Positions 32,328-41,125 of a stretch of DNA of 42,007 bases are shown here, piece by piece. The notes beneath the pieces were generated by a model. It did no database searches, was not told the origin of the DNA, and worked only from the letters and a program-made list of their open reading frames with translations. Location: NCBI GenBank assembly GCA_041481445.1, contig JBGPBV010000049.1:1-42007 (forward strand), read 5' to 3'. Each line of letters begins with the position of its first letter. Position 1 is the first letter of the stretch. Made by a program: the position numbers and the translations under genes. Origin of the DNA: AA29 sp041481445 (lineage in GTDB: Bacteria > Acidobacteriota > Vicinamibacteria > Fen-336).

Positions 32328-33137
32328 GTGAGCGGCGCCTTCGACTTCTACGGTCCCCAATACGCCCGCTTCGCGAGCGCCCTCGCCGCCACGCTCCGGC
32401 GCGAGGTGTACGGCGAGGACAGCGGGCAGCAGGGCTGGCGCACCGCCCTTGAGCAGGCCGAGATGGCCGCCCTTCTCGGCCTCGGCCCCGACCGCCGCGT
32501 CGTCGACGTGGCCTGCGGGGCGGGAGGCCCTTCGCTCGCGCTGGTGGAGCGCACCGGATGCCGGCTCACCGGCCTGGACGCCGAGGCCGCGGGGATCGCC
32601 CACGCGCAGGCCCAGGCCTCCGCGCGCGGCCTCGCCGATCGCGCCACCTTCGCCGTGCTCGATTGTGGCGGCCGGTTGCCCTTCGAGGACGGCGCCTTCG
32701 ATGCCGTGCTCTGCATCGACGCGATGTGTCACCTCCCCGACCGGTTCGCCACGCTGTCCGAGTGGGCGAGGCTGCTCCGTGGGGGAGGCCGGCTCGTCTT
32801 CAGCGACCCCGCCGTCCTGACCGGCGCGGTGGCCCGGAGCGATCTCGACGTCCGCGCCTCCGCCGGGTTCTTCCTCTTCGTGCCGCCCGGGCTCAACGAG
32901 ACGGCCTTGGCCGCGGCCGGCTTCGCCTTGTTGCGCTGCGACGACCGCACCGCCGCCTCCGCCGAGATCGCCGCCCGCTGGCATGAGGCCCGGATCCGCC
33001 ACGCCGCGGCCTTGCGGCGCGAGGAAGGGCCCGACTGGTTCGAGCAGCGGCAACGCTTCCTCGCGGTCACGGCCGAGCTGGCCCGGAGCCGCCGGCTCTC
33101 GCGGTTCCTCTACGTCGCCGAGAAACCTCCGGCCTGA
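32328..33137 (+). CDS. Class I SAM-dependent methyltransferase
   Basis: 269 residues. The SAM-binding motif I is VVDVACGAGGPSLAL (58-72), followed by the acidic residue at the end of strand 2 (LTGLDAEAAGI) and motif FDAVLCIDAMCHLPDR, with GGGRLVFSDP after it. The layout matches small-molecule or UbiE/tocopherol-type methyltransferases (Methyltransf_11/25). The C-terminal region, rich in Arg and Glu, is predicted helical. The substrate is unknown. The start is GTG 32328, with only a weak AGGT upstream; no ATG is available before motif I. The gene is convergent with the sulfatase-TPR gene, 19 bp away. Confidence 0.88.
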   Translation: MSGAFDFYGPQYARFASALAATLRREVYGEDSGQQGWRTALEQAEMAALLGLGPDRRVVDVACGAGGPSLALVERTGCRLTGLDAEAAGIAHAQAQASARGLADRATFAVLDCGGRLPFEDGAFDAVLCIDAMCHLPDRFATLSEWARLLRGGGRLVFSDPAVLTGAVARSDLDVRASAGFFLFVPPGLNETALAAAGFALLRCDDRTAASAEIAARWHEARIRHAAALRREEGPDWFEQRQRFLAVTAELARSRRLSRFLYVAEKPPA

Positions 33138-33156
33138 CGGCGGGTTCGACCCGAGG

Positions 33157-35313
33157 TCACCCCTTGGGTCCGGCGGCACGGCGGCGCCAGGCGGCGGCCC
33201 GGCCGCGGTCCCCGAGCGCGTCGAGCGTCTTGGCGGCCACGTCGGCGGCCCCCGGTCCCGGATTGGCGGCGGCCATTCGTTCCATCAAGGCATCGCGGTC
33301 CGCCGTCCGGCCCTGCAGGTGCAGGAGGACGGCCAGGTTGGCCCAGGCCTGCAGGTGGCGCGGGAAGCGCGCGATCTCGCGCCCGTAGGCCGCTTCCGCC
33401 TCCTCGACGCGGCCGAGGCGGGCCAAGGCGTCGGCCCGTTGGAACTCGAGGCCGGGCACGGCGTCGAGCCGCATGGTACCGGCCAGACGTTCCGCCTCCG
33501 CCAGCGTCGCCAGCGCGCCTTGAAGGTCGTTCGCCCGGACCTTCACTTCGGCGGCCAGGACGAGCGTGGAGGGCCGCGGGCGCGCGCGGGCCTCCGCCGC
33601 CTGCACCTCGGTCGCCGCCCGGGTGAGGTCGCCACTGCGCAGCGCGACCCGCGCGAGCAGCTCGTGCGCCCGAGTGGGACTCTCGGCCAGGGCGCGGCCG
33701 CCGGCGGCCCGGGCCTCCTCCAGTCGGCCCTGGCGAAGCCGCGCCTCCCCCAGCGCCACCCACGCGTCTCCGGACGCGCCGGGGCTCGTGGCGGCGGCGG
33801 CGAACGCGTCGGCCGCCTCCGCCGGCCGGCTCCCGTCCATCAGTACGCGGCCGAGGGCGAGGCGCGCCTCGACGAACCCGGGGCTCCGCTCCAGCAGGTG
33901 CCGCAGCGCGCCTTCCGCGCCCGAGAGATCGCCCCGGGCGGCCAGGCGGCTGGCCGCCTCGAACTCACGGAACAAAGGCAGGCCGTCACGCGGATCGAGC
34001 CGAGGCCCGGCCGCCTCTCCCAGGGCCGAGCGCCCGTCGCCGCCGGCATAGCCGAGCGCGGCGAGACGCTCCGCCACCTCCGGCGGCACCGGCTCCGGCG
34101 TGGCCAGACGCAGGGGATGTCCGCGCTCCAGCTCCAGGCGGAAGCGCGCGACCACTTCCGGCTCGCGCGTGGAGAGGTCCTCCTTCTCGCCGGGATCCGC
34201 GAGCACGTCGTACAGCTCCACGCGCCGCCCCTGGATGAAATGCCAGCGGGCGTCCGCGAGCGACCTGAGCTCGCTCCAGCCCAGGGCCAGCCGCGGGTAC
34301 AGGGTCTCCGCGTAGACACGCCGCCCGTCCGCACCTCCGACCGCGAGCAGCGAGAGGCCCGGCGCGTCCGGGGGCGCGTCGAGCCCGAGGAGGCCGGTCA
34401 CGGTGGGGACGATGTCCGCGAGCTGGACCGGCGCCTCCACCGTCTCCCCGGCATGGCGGCCCCCGGGGAGCTTGACCAGCAGCGGCACGCGCAGGGCCTC
34501 GGCGTAGAGCAGGATCGAGTGCTGCTCCTCGCCGTGGTCCCCGAGCCCTTCGCCGTGATCGGAGGTGAAGACCACGAGCGCGCGGTCGTAGAGGCCGAGG
34601 GTCCGCAAGTGGTCGAGGAACGAGCCGACGATCGCGTCCGCGCTCGCGATCTCGCCGTCGTAGGGCGACGGGTAGCGCGAGCGGAAGGGCTCGGGCGGGT
34701 CGTACGGCATGTGCGGCTCGTACAGATGCAGGAAGAAGAAGAAGGGCGCCTGGACGTGGGCGTCGATCCACTCCCGGGCCAGGGCGGCGGTGACGTCCCC
34801 GCGCCGCTGGAAGTCCGCGAAGTCGCCGCCCGCCGGGGGGTCGATCCCGTCCTCGTAGAAGTCGAAGGCGGCGGCGAGGCCGGCTTCCGCCCGGAGCACG
34901 TACGAGGAGACGGCCGCTCCCGTCGCGTATCCCTGCCCCTTGAGGAGGCGAGGCAGCGTGGGCCGCGCGTCGGCGTGGAACGTGAACCCCGCGTTCGCGC
35001 GGACGCCGTGGACGGGCGGCAGCAGGCCCGTGAGCATGGTGACGTGCGAGGGCAGGGTCAGCGGAGCCGGGGCCCACGCGTTCTTGAACTGGATCGCCTC
35101 CGCGCGCAGCCGGTCCAGGGCGGGCGTGGCCACCCCGCGGTAGCCCCAGGCGGGCAGGTGGTCGGCGCGCAAGGTGTCGACGGAGATGAGGACGACGGGG
35201 GTCCCGGGGGGGACGCGCTCCCTCGTGGATCCACGGCCGCAGCTCGCGTCGAGCAGGGCGGCGAGGAGCACGAGGGAGCGCCCGCGTCCGGCCATGCCCA
35301 GCCATCGCCCCAT
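33157..35313 (-). CDS. Sulfatase-like hydrolase with C-terminal TPRs, no formylglycine motif
   Basis: 718 residues. An N-terminal signal (about 1-25, LVLLAALLDASC) may be lipoprotein-like, although the lipobox is imperfect. The alkaline-phosphatase-superfamily domain (about 38-400) has metal ligand Asp46 (ISVDTLRADHL), EPHMPYDPP, and TSDHGEGLGDHGE. The nucleophile region reads LTLPSHVTMLTG: Ser89 is not in the C/S-x-P/A-x-R context needed for formylglycine formation, so Ser89 or a nearby Thr may act directly, as in LtaS-type or phosphatase-like members. About six TPR units follow (440-718). It may hydrolyse phosphate or sulfate esters outside the membrane. ATG 35313 is chosen because TATCAT lies 7 nt upstream; ATG 35322 overlaps that box. 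It diverges from the S9 peptidase. Confidence 0.88.
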   Translation of the reverse strand: MGRWLGMAGRGRSLVLLAALLDASCGRGSTRERVPPGTPVVLISVDTLRADHLPAWGYRGVATPALDRLRAEAIQFKNAWAPAPLTLPSHVTMLTGLLPPVHGVRANAGFTFHADARPTLPRLLKGQGYATGAAVSSYVLRAEAGLAAAFDFYEDGIDPPAGGDFADFQRRGDVTAALAREWIDAHVQAPFFFFLHLYEPHMPYDPPEPFRSRYPSPYDGEIASADAIVGSFLDHLRTLGLYDRALVVFTSDHGEGLGDHGEEQHSILLYAEALRVPLLVKLPGGRHAGETVEAPVQLADIVPTVTGLLGLDAPPDAPGLSLLAVGGADGRRVYAETLYPRLALGWSELRSLADARWHFIQGRRVELYDVLADPGEKEDLSTREPEVVARFRLELERGHPLRLATPEPVPPEVAERLAALGYAGGDGRSALGEAAGPRLDPRDGLPLFREFEAASRLAARGDLSGAEGALRHLLERSPGFVEARLALGRVLMDGSRPAEAADAFAAAATSPGASGDAWVALGEARLRQGRLEEARAAGGRALAESPTRAHELLARVALRSGDLTRAATEVQAAEARARPRPSTLVLAAEVKVRANDLQGALATLAEAERLAGTMRLDAVPGLEFQRADALARLGRVEEAEAAYGREIARFPRHLQAWANLAVLLHLQGRTADRDALMERMAAANPGPGAADVAAKTLDALGDRGRAAAWRRRAAGPKG

Positions 35314-35320
35314 CCTGGGC

Positions 35321-35326
35321 ATGATA
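35321..35326 (-). promoter_or_regulatory. -10 element, probable leaderless promoter
   Basis: TATCAT on the minus strand (35326-35321), 7 nt before ATG 35313. Only 40 bp separate this start from that of the divergent S9 peptidase, so both promoters must overlap. Confidence 0.4.
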
Positions 35327-35353
35327 CCGTTCGTCACTTTGGGAGATGACCTG

Positions 35354-37468
35354 ATGAGCTCGCGCGCACGCGCCCGCGCCTCCGTCCTTCTCGCCGCATG
35401 CCTGGCCGCCCCCGCCGCGCGTCCCGCCGCCGCCCAGGGATCCTCGGGCAAGCAGGCTCCCACCCACGAGGCGCTGTGGATGATGAAGCGCGTGGGGGCG
35501 CCCGCGGTCTCGCCCGACGGCAAGTGGGTCGTGGTGTCGGTGACCGAGCCGAGCTACGACGAGAAGAAGGAGGTGGCCGATCTGTGGATCGTGCCCGGCG
35601 ACGGGAGCGCTCCTCCGCGCCGGCTCACCTCCACCAGGGGGAGCGAGAGCGGCATGGCCTGGAGCCGGGACGGCCGCCGGCTCGCCTTCGCGGCCAGGCG
35701 CGAGGAGGACGAGGTCGCCCAGATCTACGTGATGGACGTGGCCGGAGGCGGCGAGGCCCACCGCGTCACCTCCGCGCCGCTGGCCGCCCGCGCCCCGCGC
35801 TGGAGCCCCGACGGGCGCTCGCTCCTCTACCAGAGCGCCGCCTATCCGGGCGCGGCGGACGCCGACGCCAACCGGAAGATCGCCGCCGAGCGCAAGGACG
35901 CCAAGTCCAAGGTCCGGATCTTCGACACCTTCCCCATCCGCCGCTGGGACAAGTGGCTCGACGACACGCAGACGCACGTGTTCGTCGTGCCCGTGGACGC
36001 CCCCGACGCCAAGTCGCGTGACCTGCTGGCCGGCACCGCCCTCGTGACCCAGCCCGGGTACGGCGGGCCGGGCGGCGAGGGCTCGGGAGAGGACCTCGCG
36101 CCCGCCTGGGCCCCCGACGGGGCCTCGATCGTGTTCGCGGCCACCACCACCCGCACCGCCGCCGCCTACTCGCCCGTGAACACGCACCTCTTCAGCGTGC
36201 CCGTGTCCGGCGGGGAGCCGCGCCCGCTCACCAGCGGGAACGCGGGTTACGGCAGCCCGCAGTTCTCGCCCGACGGCCGGCAGGTCTGCTTCCGTGTGAA
36301 CGACGAGTGGAACAAGATCTACGCGCTCGACCGACTGTCCTGCGCGGCCTGGCCCTGGACCGGGCAGATCACCGCCGTCGCGCCCCGGTTCGACCGCTCG
36401 GTGGCCGATTTCTCGATCGCCGCCGACGGGCGCATCTTCCTGACCGCGGAGGACGAGGGGTTCGTCCGGCTCTTCTCCGTCCCCGCCAAGGGGGGCGACG
36501 TCACGCCCGTCCTCGACGCGCGCGGCGCCTTCGGGGCCATCGAGGTCCCGGAAGGAGCGAAGCCGCCCGCCGTGTTCGCGAGCTGGGGCAGCGCCACCGC
36601 GCCCCCCGAGGTCGTGCGCGTCGATCCCGCGACCCGCAAGCTCACGCCGCTCACGAGCTTCACCACGGAGACGGCGTCGAAGCTGGACTGGGCGCCCCTG
36701 CAGGAGTTCTGGTTCACGAACGACCTGGGGCGCAAGGTCCACAGCTTCGTCGTGCTGCCCTCCGGCTTCGACGCCTCGAAGAAATACCCCCTCTTCGTCC
36801 TCATCCACGGCGGGCACGCCAACATGTGGCGCGACCAGATCACCCTGCGCTGGAACTACCACCTGCTGGCCAGCCCCGGCTACGTCGTGCTCCTCACGGA
36901 CTACCGCGGCTCCACGGGCTACGGGGAGGCGTTCACGCTGGACATCCTCGGCGACCCGCTGCGCGGGCCCGACGCGGACGTCGACCGGGCGGCGGACGAG
37001 GCCATCAAGCGCTATCCCTGCATCGACGCCACCCGCCAGGCGGCGGGCGGGGCCAGCTACGGCGGCCACCTGACGAACTGGCTGGAGGCCACGACCACGC
37101 GCTACAAGTGCCTGGTCAGCCACGCCGGCCTCTCCAGCCTGGAGACGCAGTGGTCGACGAGCGACATCATCCACCCCCGCGAGCTGATGATGGGCGGGCC
37201 CTTCTGGGAGGACCCGAAGAAATGGCTGGACCAGAGCCCGGTGGCCTACGCCAGGGACTTCAAGACGCCGATGCTGCTCTCCGTCGGCGAGAACGACTTC
37301 CGCGTCCCCATGAACAACACGCTCGAGATGTACTCGGTGCTCCAGCGCATGCGCGTGCCCGTCCGGCTCATGGTGTGGCCGGACGAGAACCACTGGGTGC
37401 TCAAGCCGGAGAACAGCCGCGTGTTCTATCGCGAGGTGCAGGAATGGCTGGCGAAGTGGCTCGAGTGA
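35354..37468 (+). CDS. Secreted S9 serine peptidase (acylaminoacyl-peptidase/DPP-like, S9C)
   Basis: 704 residues. The signal peptide (about 1-28, ending RPAAAQ) is followed by a beta-propeller with WD40-like repeats (VSPDGKWVVVSV, WSRDGRRLAFAA, WSPDGRSLLYQS, FSPDGRQVCFRV) and a C-terminal alpha/beta-hydrolase domain. The triad is Ser568 (GGASYGGH), Asp648 (GENDFRVP) and His680 (DENHWV); the oxyanion region is LIHGGH. Such enzymes release dipeptides or acylated amino acids from peptide N-termini, here in the periplasm. ATG 35354 has GGGAG 8 nt upstream and starts the signal peptide. The stop overlaps the start of the DUF885 gene (GTGA). Together they look like a peptide-degradation pair. Confidence 0.94.
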   Translation: MSSRARARASVLLAACLAAPAARPAAAQGSSGKQAPTHEALWMMKRVGAPAVSPDGKWVVVSVTEPSYDEKKEVADLWIVPGDGSAPPRRLTSTRGSESGMAWSRDGRRLAFAARREEDEVAQIYVMDVAGGGEAHRVTSAPLAARAPRWSPDGRSLLYQSAAYPGAADADANRKIAAERKDAKSKVRIFDTFPIRRWDKWLDDTQTHVFVVPVDAPDAKSRDLLAGTALVTQPGYGGPGGEGSGEDLAPAWAPDGASIVFAATTTRTAAAYSPVNTHLFSVPVSGGEPRPLTSGNAGYGSPQFSPDGRQVCFRVNDEWNKIYALDRLSCAAWPWTGQITAVAPRFDRSVADFSIAADGRIFLTAEDEGFVRLFSVPAKGGDVTPVLDARGAFGAIEVPEGAKPPAVFASWGSATAPPEVVRVDPATRKLTPLTSFTTETASKLDWAPLQEFWFTNDLGRKVHSFVVLPSGFDASKKYPLFVLIHGGHANMWRDQITLRWNYHLLASPGYVVLLTDYRGSTGYGEAFTLDILGDPLRGPDADVDRAADEAIKRYPCIDATRQAAGGASYGGHLTNWLEATTTRYKCLVSHAGLSSLETQWSTSDIIHPRELMMGGPFWEDPKKWLDQSPVAYARDFKTPMLLSVGENDFRVPMNNTLEMYSVLQRMRVPVRLMVWPDENHWVLKPENSRVFYREVQEWLAKWLE

Positions 37469-39294
37469 GGACGTCCAGGACGGGGACCCGGTTGCCGGCG
37501 CTGCTCGCGGCCGCCCTGGCCGCGGCGCCGCTCGCGCTGGCCCAGGGCACGACGCCTCCCGCGGCCTCCCCCGCGCCAGAGGCCACGCCCCGGCCGGCCT
37601 GGATCGACAAGAGCGACGCGAATGCCAAGGTCCTCCTCGACCTGTTCGCGCGCTTCTCTCCGGAGGGCGCGGGCCAGGTCGGAGTGGCGGGCCTGGACGA
37701 ACAGGTGCTCGACCTCCAGCCCCGTCTCTACGAGCGCAGCCAGGCCGCCATCAAGGAGGGCCTGGCCGAGCTGGAGCGCCGGCGCACCGCCGAGTCCCTT
37801 CCGCTCGTCCGCCAGGACCTCGACATCCTCATCGAGTCCGCCAAGGAGCAGATCGAAGGCGACGCCCTCACCCACAAGTACGAAGTCACCTACTTCGACG
37901 TGCCCCTGACCATCTTCCGTGGTCTCCGCTCGCTCCTGGACGACCAGGTCCCCCCTTCGCGCCGCGCCGCCGCCCTGGTCCGCCTGAAGAAGTACGCGGG
38001 CGACGTGGCCGGCACCACGCCCATCACCGTCCTGGCCGAGCAGCGGATGCGGGAGCGCCTGGGCGAGTCGGGCCTGCTCGGTCCGGCGCGGGCGGAGGTC
38101 GAGAAGAACCTCTCCAACACCGGCTTCTACCTCGACGGAATCGAGAAGCTGTTCCAGAAGTACCAGGTCGCCGGGTACGAGCCTTCCCTGGCCAGGCTCA
38201 AGACCCAGGTCGCGGCCCACGACGAGTTCGTGAAGCGCGAGATCCTCCCCCGAGCGCGCACGGACTTCCGCCTGCCCCCCGAGCTCTACGCATTCCGCCT
38301 CAAGCAGTACGGGGTGGAGATGGCGCCGGAGGCCCTGGCCGATCGTGCCCGCGTCTCCTTCGTCGAGATCCGCAACGAGATGCGCGCGCTGGCCCCCCTG
38401 GTCGCGCGCGAGAAGGGCCTCTCTCTCACCGACTACCGCGACGTGATCCGGGCCCTCAAGAAGGACCAGCTCGTGGGCGAGGCCATCCTCCCCCACTACC
38501 AGCAGCGCCTGGCCAGCCTGGAGGAGATCGTGCGCCGCGAGGGCGTGGTCTCGCTCCCCAAACGGGAGGCGCAGATCCGGATCGCGAGCGAGGCGGAGAG
38601 CGCGGCCATGCCCGCCCCCAACATGCGGCCGCCGCGCCTGCTCGGCAACACCGGCGAGCGCGGCACGTTCCTGCTCCCCCTGCGCGTGCCCACCACGAAC
38701 AGCCAGGGCGAAACCGAGGTCAAGGGCTTCGACGACTTCACCTTCGGGGCCGCCTCCTGGACCCTCACCGTCCACGAGGCGCGGCCCGGGCACGAGCTGC
38801 AGTTCGCCTCCATCGTCGAGAAGGGGGTCTCCGCCGCGCGGGCCGTCTTCGCCTTCAACAGCGTCAACGTCGAGGGCTGGGCGCTCTACATGGAGGCGGA
38901 GATGAAGCCGTACGAGCCGCTGGACGGCCAGCTCATCTGCCTGCAGTACCGGCTGATGCGCGCGATGCGCGCGTTCCTGGACCCGGAGCTGCAGCTCGGC
39001 CGCGTGCAGCCGGAGGAGGCGGTGAAGCTCCTGATGGAGGAGTGCGTGCTCTCCGAGCCCTTCGCCCGCCAGGAGGTCGAGCGCTACACGTTCCGCTCTC
39101 CCGGCCAGGCCACGTCGTACTTCTACGGCTACACGCGGTGGATGCAGCTACGGTCCCAGGCCGAGATGGCCCTGGGCGCGAAGTTCAACCGCCAGCGCTA
39201 CCACGACTACATCCTGAGCCAGGGCCTGCTCCCGCCCGACGTGCTGGCCAAGGCGGTGATGACCGAGTTCGTGCCGGTCGAGAAGGCGCGCTGA
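37465..39294 (+). CDS. Secreted DUF885-family metallopeptidase-like protein
   Basis: 609 residues from GTG 37465, which overlaps the S9 peptidase stop by 4 nt; GTG 37456 is an alternative. A signal peptide (about 1-26, LPALLAAALAAAPLALAQ) leads to a helical protein with the DUF885 zinc motif His437-Glu438-ARPG-His443 (HEARPGHELQF) and the distal glutamate Glu470 (FNSVNVEGWALY). The family is related to M32/M3-type gluzincins and is thought to act as carboxypeptidase or aminopeptidase, although few members are characterised. Translational coupling to the S9 peptidase suggests that both act on the same peptides in the periplasm. The downstream gene is convergent. Confidence 0.92.
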   Translation: MRTSRTGTRLPALLAAALAAAPLALAQGTTPPAASPAPEATPRPAWIDKSDANAKVLLDLFARFSPEGAGQVGVAGLDEQVLDLQPRLYERSQAAIKEGLAELERRRTAESLPLVRQDLDILIESAKEQIEGDALTHKYEVTYFDVPLTIFRGLRSLLDDQVPPSRRAAALVRLKKYAGDVAGTTPITVLAEQRMRERLGESGLLGPARAEVEKNLSNTGFYLDGIEKLFQKYQVAGYEPSLARLKTQVAAHDEFVKREILPRARTDFRLPPELYAFRLKQYGVEMAPEALADRARVSFVEIRNEMRALAPLVAREKGLSLTDYRDVIRALKKDQLVGEAILPHYQQRLASLEEIVRREGVVSLPKREAQIRIASEAESAAMPAPNMRPPRLLGNTGERGTFLLPLRVPTTNSQGETEVKGFDDFTFGAASWTLTVHEARPGHELQFASIVEKGVSAARAVFAFNSVNVEGWALYMEAEMKPYEPLDGQLICLQYRLMRAMRAFLDPELQLGRVQPEEAVKLLMEECVLSEPFARQEVERYTFRSPGQATSYFYGYTRWMQLRSQAEMALGAKFNRQRYHDYILSQGLLPPDVLAKAVMTEFVPVEKAR

Positions 39295-39300
39295 CCCCAC

Positions 39301-40044
39301 TCAGAGGGCGCGCGCGAGCAGGGAGAGCGCGATCCCCAGGGCCAGGCGCGCCGCCTCGGGGTCGTGGCGCGGTCCCTCGTCGCGCATGAACGCGTGCTCG
39401 GCGTTGACCTCGTGCCAGGAGAAGAGGACGCCGGCCGCGGTCAGGGCCCGGTAGACCGCGGCCCGGCCCTCGGCCGGGATGTGGGGATCCTGGCGGCCCC
39501 AGATGAGCGCGATCTCGCCCCTGAGCTCGCCCACGCGGTCCAGGGTGTCCGCGTCCTTGCCCCGGCCCAGCGCCCGCGTGTGGAGGTCGGTCGCGTAGAA
39601 GGAAGCGCAGGCGAGGACCTCCGGCAGCAGCGCCGCGCGCAGGGCCAGGTGCCCGCCGATGCAGAACCCCACCGCGCCGATCCGCCCGTTGCAGGAGGCG
39701 TGCTCGCCCAGCGCCCTCACCACGACCCGGGCGTCCGCGTCGAAGGTCGAGAGCTTCGTGGCGTACTTGCCGGCCATGCCCTTGTCGCGGCCGGCGTCGT
39801 CGTAGGCGAGCACGGTTCCCGCCGGCTCGTGCTCGTGATAGATCTCGGGGGCCATGACCACGTACCCGTGCCCGGCCAGCTGCACGCACAGGCGTGCGAT
39901 GGGGGCCGTCTGCTGGAAGATCTCGGGATAGAGGACGAGGCCGGGATACTTCCTGGAGGCGCCGGCGGGCGCGGGAGCGTAGACGTGGGTCCGCATGGGG
40001 CCGGTGGGGGTCTCGAGGTCACGGTACTCGCTGCGCACGATCAT
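39301..40044 (-). CDS. Cytoplasmic dienelactone hydrolase-family protein
   Basis: 247 residues without a signal peptide. The triad is Cys128 (GFCIGGH), Asp186 (GRQDPHIP) and His217 (NAEHAFMRD); Glu41 in LYPEIFQQ matches the conserved activating glutamate of the family. The length fits classical dienelactone hydrolases. It could hydrolyse lactones or small esters; the substrate is unknown. ATG 40044 was chosen for GGGAGGAG just upstream and TATCAT (40071-40066) as the -10 box; the longer open frame upstream enters the divergent oxidoreductase gene. It differs from the secreted paralogue at 24.8 kb by lacking the signal and linker. Confidence 0.92.
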   Translation of the reverse strand: MIVRSEYRDLETPTGPMRTHVYAPAPAGASRKYPGLVLYPEIFQQTAPIARLCVQLAGHGYVVMAPEIYHEHEPAGTVLAYDDAGRDKGMAGKYATKLSTFDADARVVVRALGEHASCNGRIGAVGFCIGGHLALRAALLPEVLACASFYATDLHTRALGRGKDADTLDRVGELRGEIALIWGRQDPHIPAEGRAAVYRALTAAGVLFSWHEVNAEHAFMRDEGPRHDPEAARLALGIALSLLARAL

Positions 40045-40065
40045 CGCGTTCTCCTCCCGCCGCGG

Positions 40066-40071
40066 ATGATA
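40066..40071 (-). promoter_or_regulatory. -10 element of the dienelactone hydrolase gene
   Basis: TATCAT on the minus strand, 21 nt before ATG 40044, leaving room for a short leader that contains the GGGAGGAG ribosome-binding site. Confidence 0.35.
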
Positions 40072-40099
40072 CCGGCGTGAGCGGGCGCGGGAGGCGGCC

Positions 40100-41125
40100 A
40101 TGAGAACGATCCGCTTTGGAGTGCTGGGCGCGGCCCGCATCGCGCGGACGAAGGTCATCCCCGGGATGAAGCGGGCGGAGGGGTGCGAGATCGCCGCCAT
40201 CGCCTCGCGCTCGCTCGACAAGGCGCGCGAGGCCGCCACCCTTCTGGGCATCCCGCGCGCCTACGGCTCCTACGAGGAGCTCCTGGCCGACCCCGGGATC
40301 GACGCCGTCTACATCCCCCTCCCCAACCACCTCCACGTGCCCTGGTCGATCAAGGCGGCGGAGGCGGGCAAGCACGTCCTGTGCGAGAAGCCGATCGCCC
40401 TCGACGCGGAGGAGGCGCGACGCCTGCTGGCCGTGCGCGACCGGACCGGCCTGCACATCGAGGAGGCCTTCATGGTGCGCACGCACCCGCAGTGGCTGGC
40501 CGTGCGCGAGGAGGTGCGGAGCGGACGGCTGGGCGAGCTGCGGGCGATCCAGACGGTGTTCTCGTATTTCAACCGCGACCCCGCCAACGTGCGCAACATC
40601 GCGGCCATCGGGGGCGGGGCCCTCATGGACATCGGCTGCTACCCGATCACGCTCTCGCGCTTCCTGTTCGAGGAGGAGCCCACGAGGGTGATCGCCACCC
40701 TCGACCGCGACCCCGAGTTCGGGACCGACCGCCTCGTCAGCGCGCTCCTCGAGTTCCCGCGCGGCCAGAGCGCGTTCACCTGCAGCACCCAGCTCGTGCC
40801 CGCCCAGCGCATGCAGGTCCTGGGCACGCGCGGGCGCCTCGAGGTGAAGATCCCGGTCAACGCGCCTCCCGACCGCGCCTGCGAGGTCCTCTTCGACGAC
40901 GGCCAGGACGTGTTCGAGAGCGGCGCCCTTCTCCGCACCTTCGCGGTCTCGGACCAGTACACGATCCAGGCCGAGCACTTCGCCCGCGCCATCCGGGAGG
41001 GCACGCCGCCCGCCGTCTCCCTCGAGGACTCGGTCGCGAACATGGAGGTGATCGACGCCCTCGTGCGCTCGGCGCGATCGGGGGCCTGGGAGCGGCCGGG
41101 GCGGCCCGAGGCGGGCGCGAGATGA
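40100..41125 (+). CDS. Gfo/Idh/MocA-family oxidoreductase (cytoplasmic)
   Basis: 341 residues. The NAD(P)-binding fold begins FGVLGAARIARTKVIPGM (6-23; the glycine pattern is GAARIA, as in glucose-fructose oxidoreductase and dimeric dihydrodiol dehydrogenase relatives). The catalytic CEKPIAL has Lys97, and ALMDIGCYPI has Asp177 and Tyr181, the D-x-G-x-Y pattern of that branch. It oxidises or reduces a sugar or related polyol; no substrate can be named. There is no signal peptide, in contrast to the Tat-exported relative at 3.4 kb. GGGAGG precedes ATG 40100. The stop overlaps the start of the esterase gene (ATGA), so both are translated together. Confidence 0.93.
   Translation: MRTIRFGVLGAARIARTKVIPGMKRAEGCEIAAIASRSLDKAREAATLLGIPRAYGSYEELLADPGIDAVYIPLPNHLHVPWSIKAAEAGKHVLCEKPIALDAEEARRLLAVRDRTGLHIEEAFMVRTHPQWLAVREEVRSGRLGELRAIQTVFSYFNRDPANVRNIAAIGGGALMDIGCYPITLSRFLFEEEPTRVIATLDRDPEFGTDRLVSALLEFPRGQSAFTCSTQLVPAQRMQVLGTRGRLEVKIPVNAPPDRACEVLFDDGQDVFESGALLRTFAVSDQYTIQAEHFARAIREGTPPAVSLEDSVANMEVIDALVRSARSGAWERPGRPEAGAR

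Noticed and set aside
33986..37393. 1135-codon open frame on the minus strand
   Set aside because: It spans antisense to the S9 peptidase and a shifted frame of the sulfatase gene; no motif is present and its composition is typical of shadow frames.
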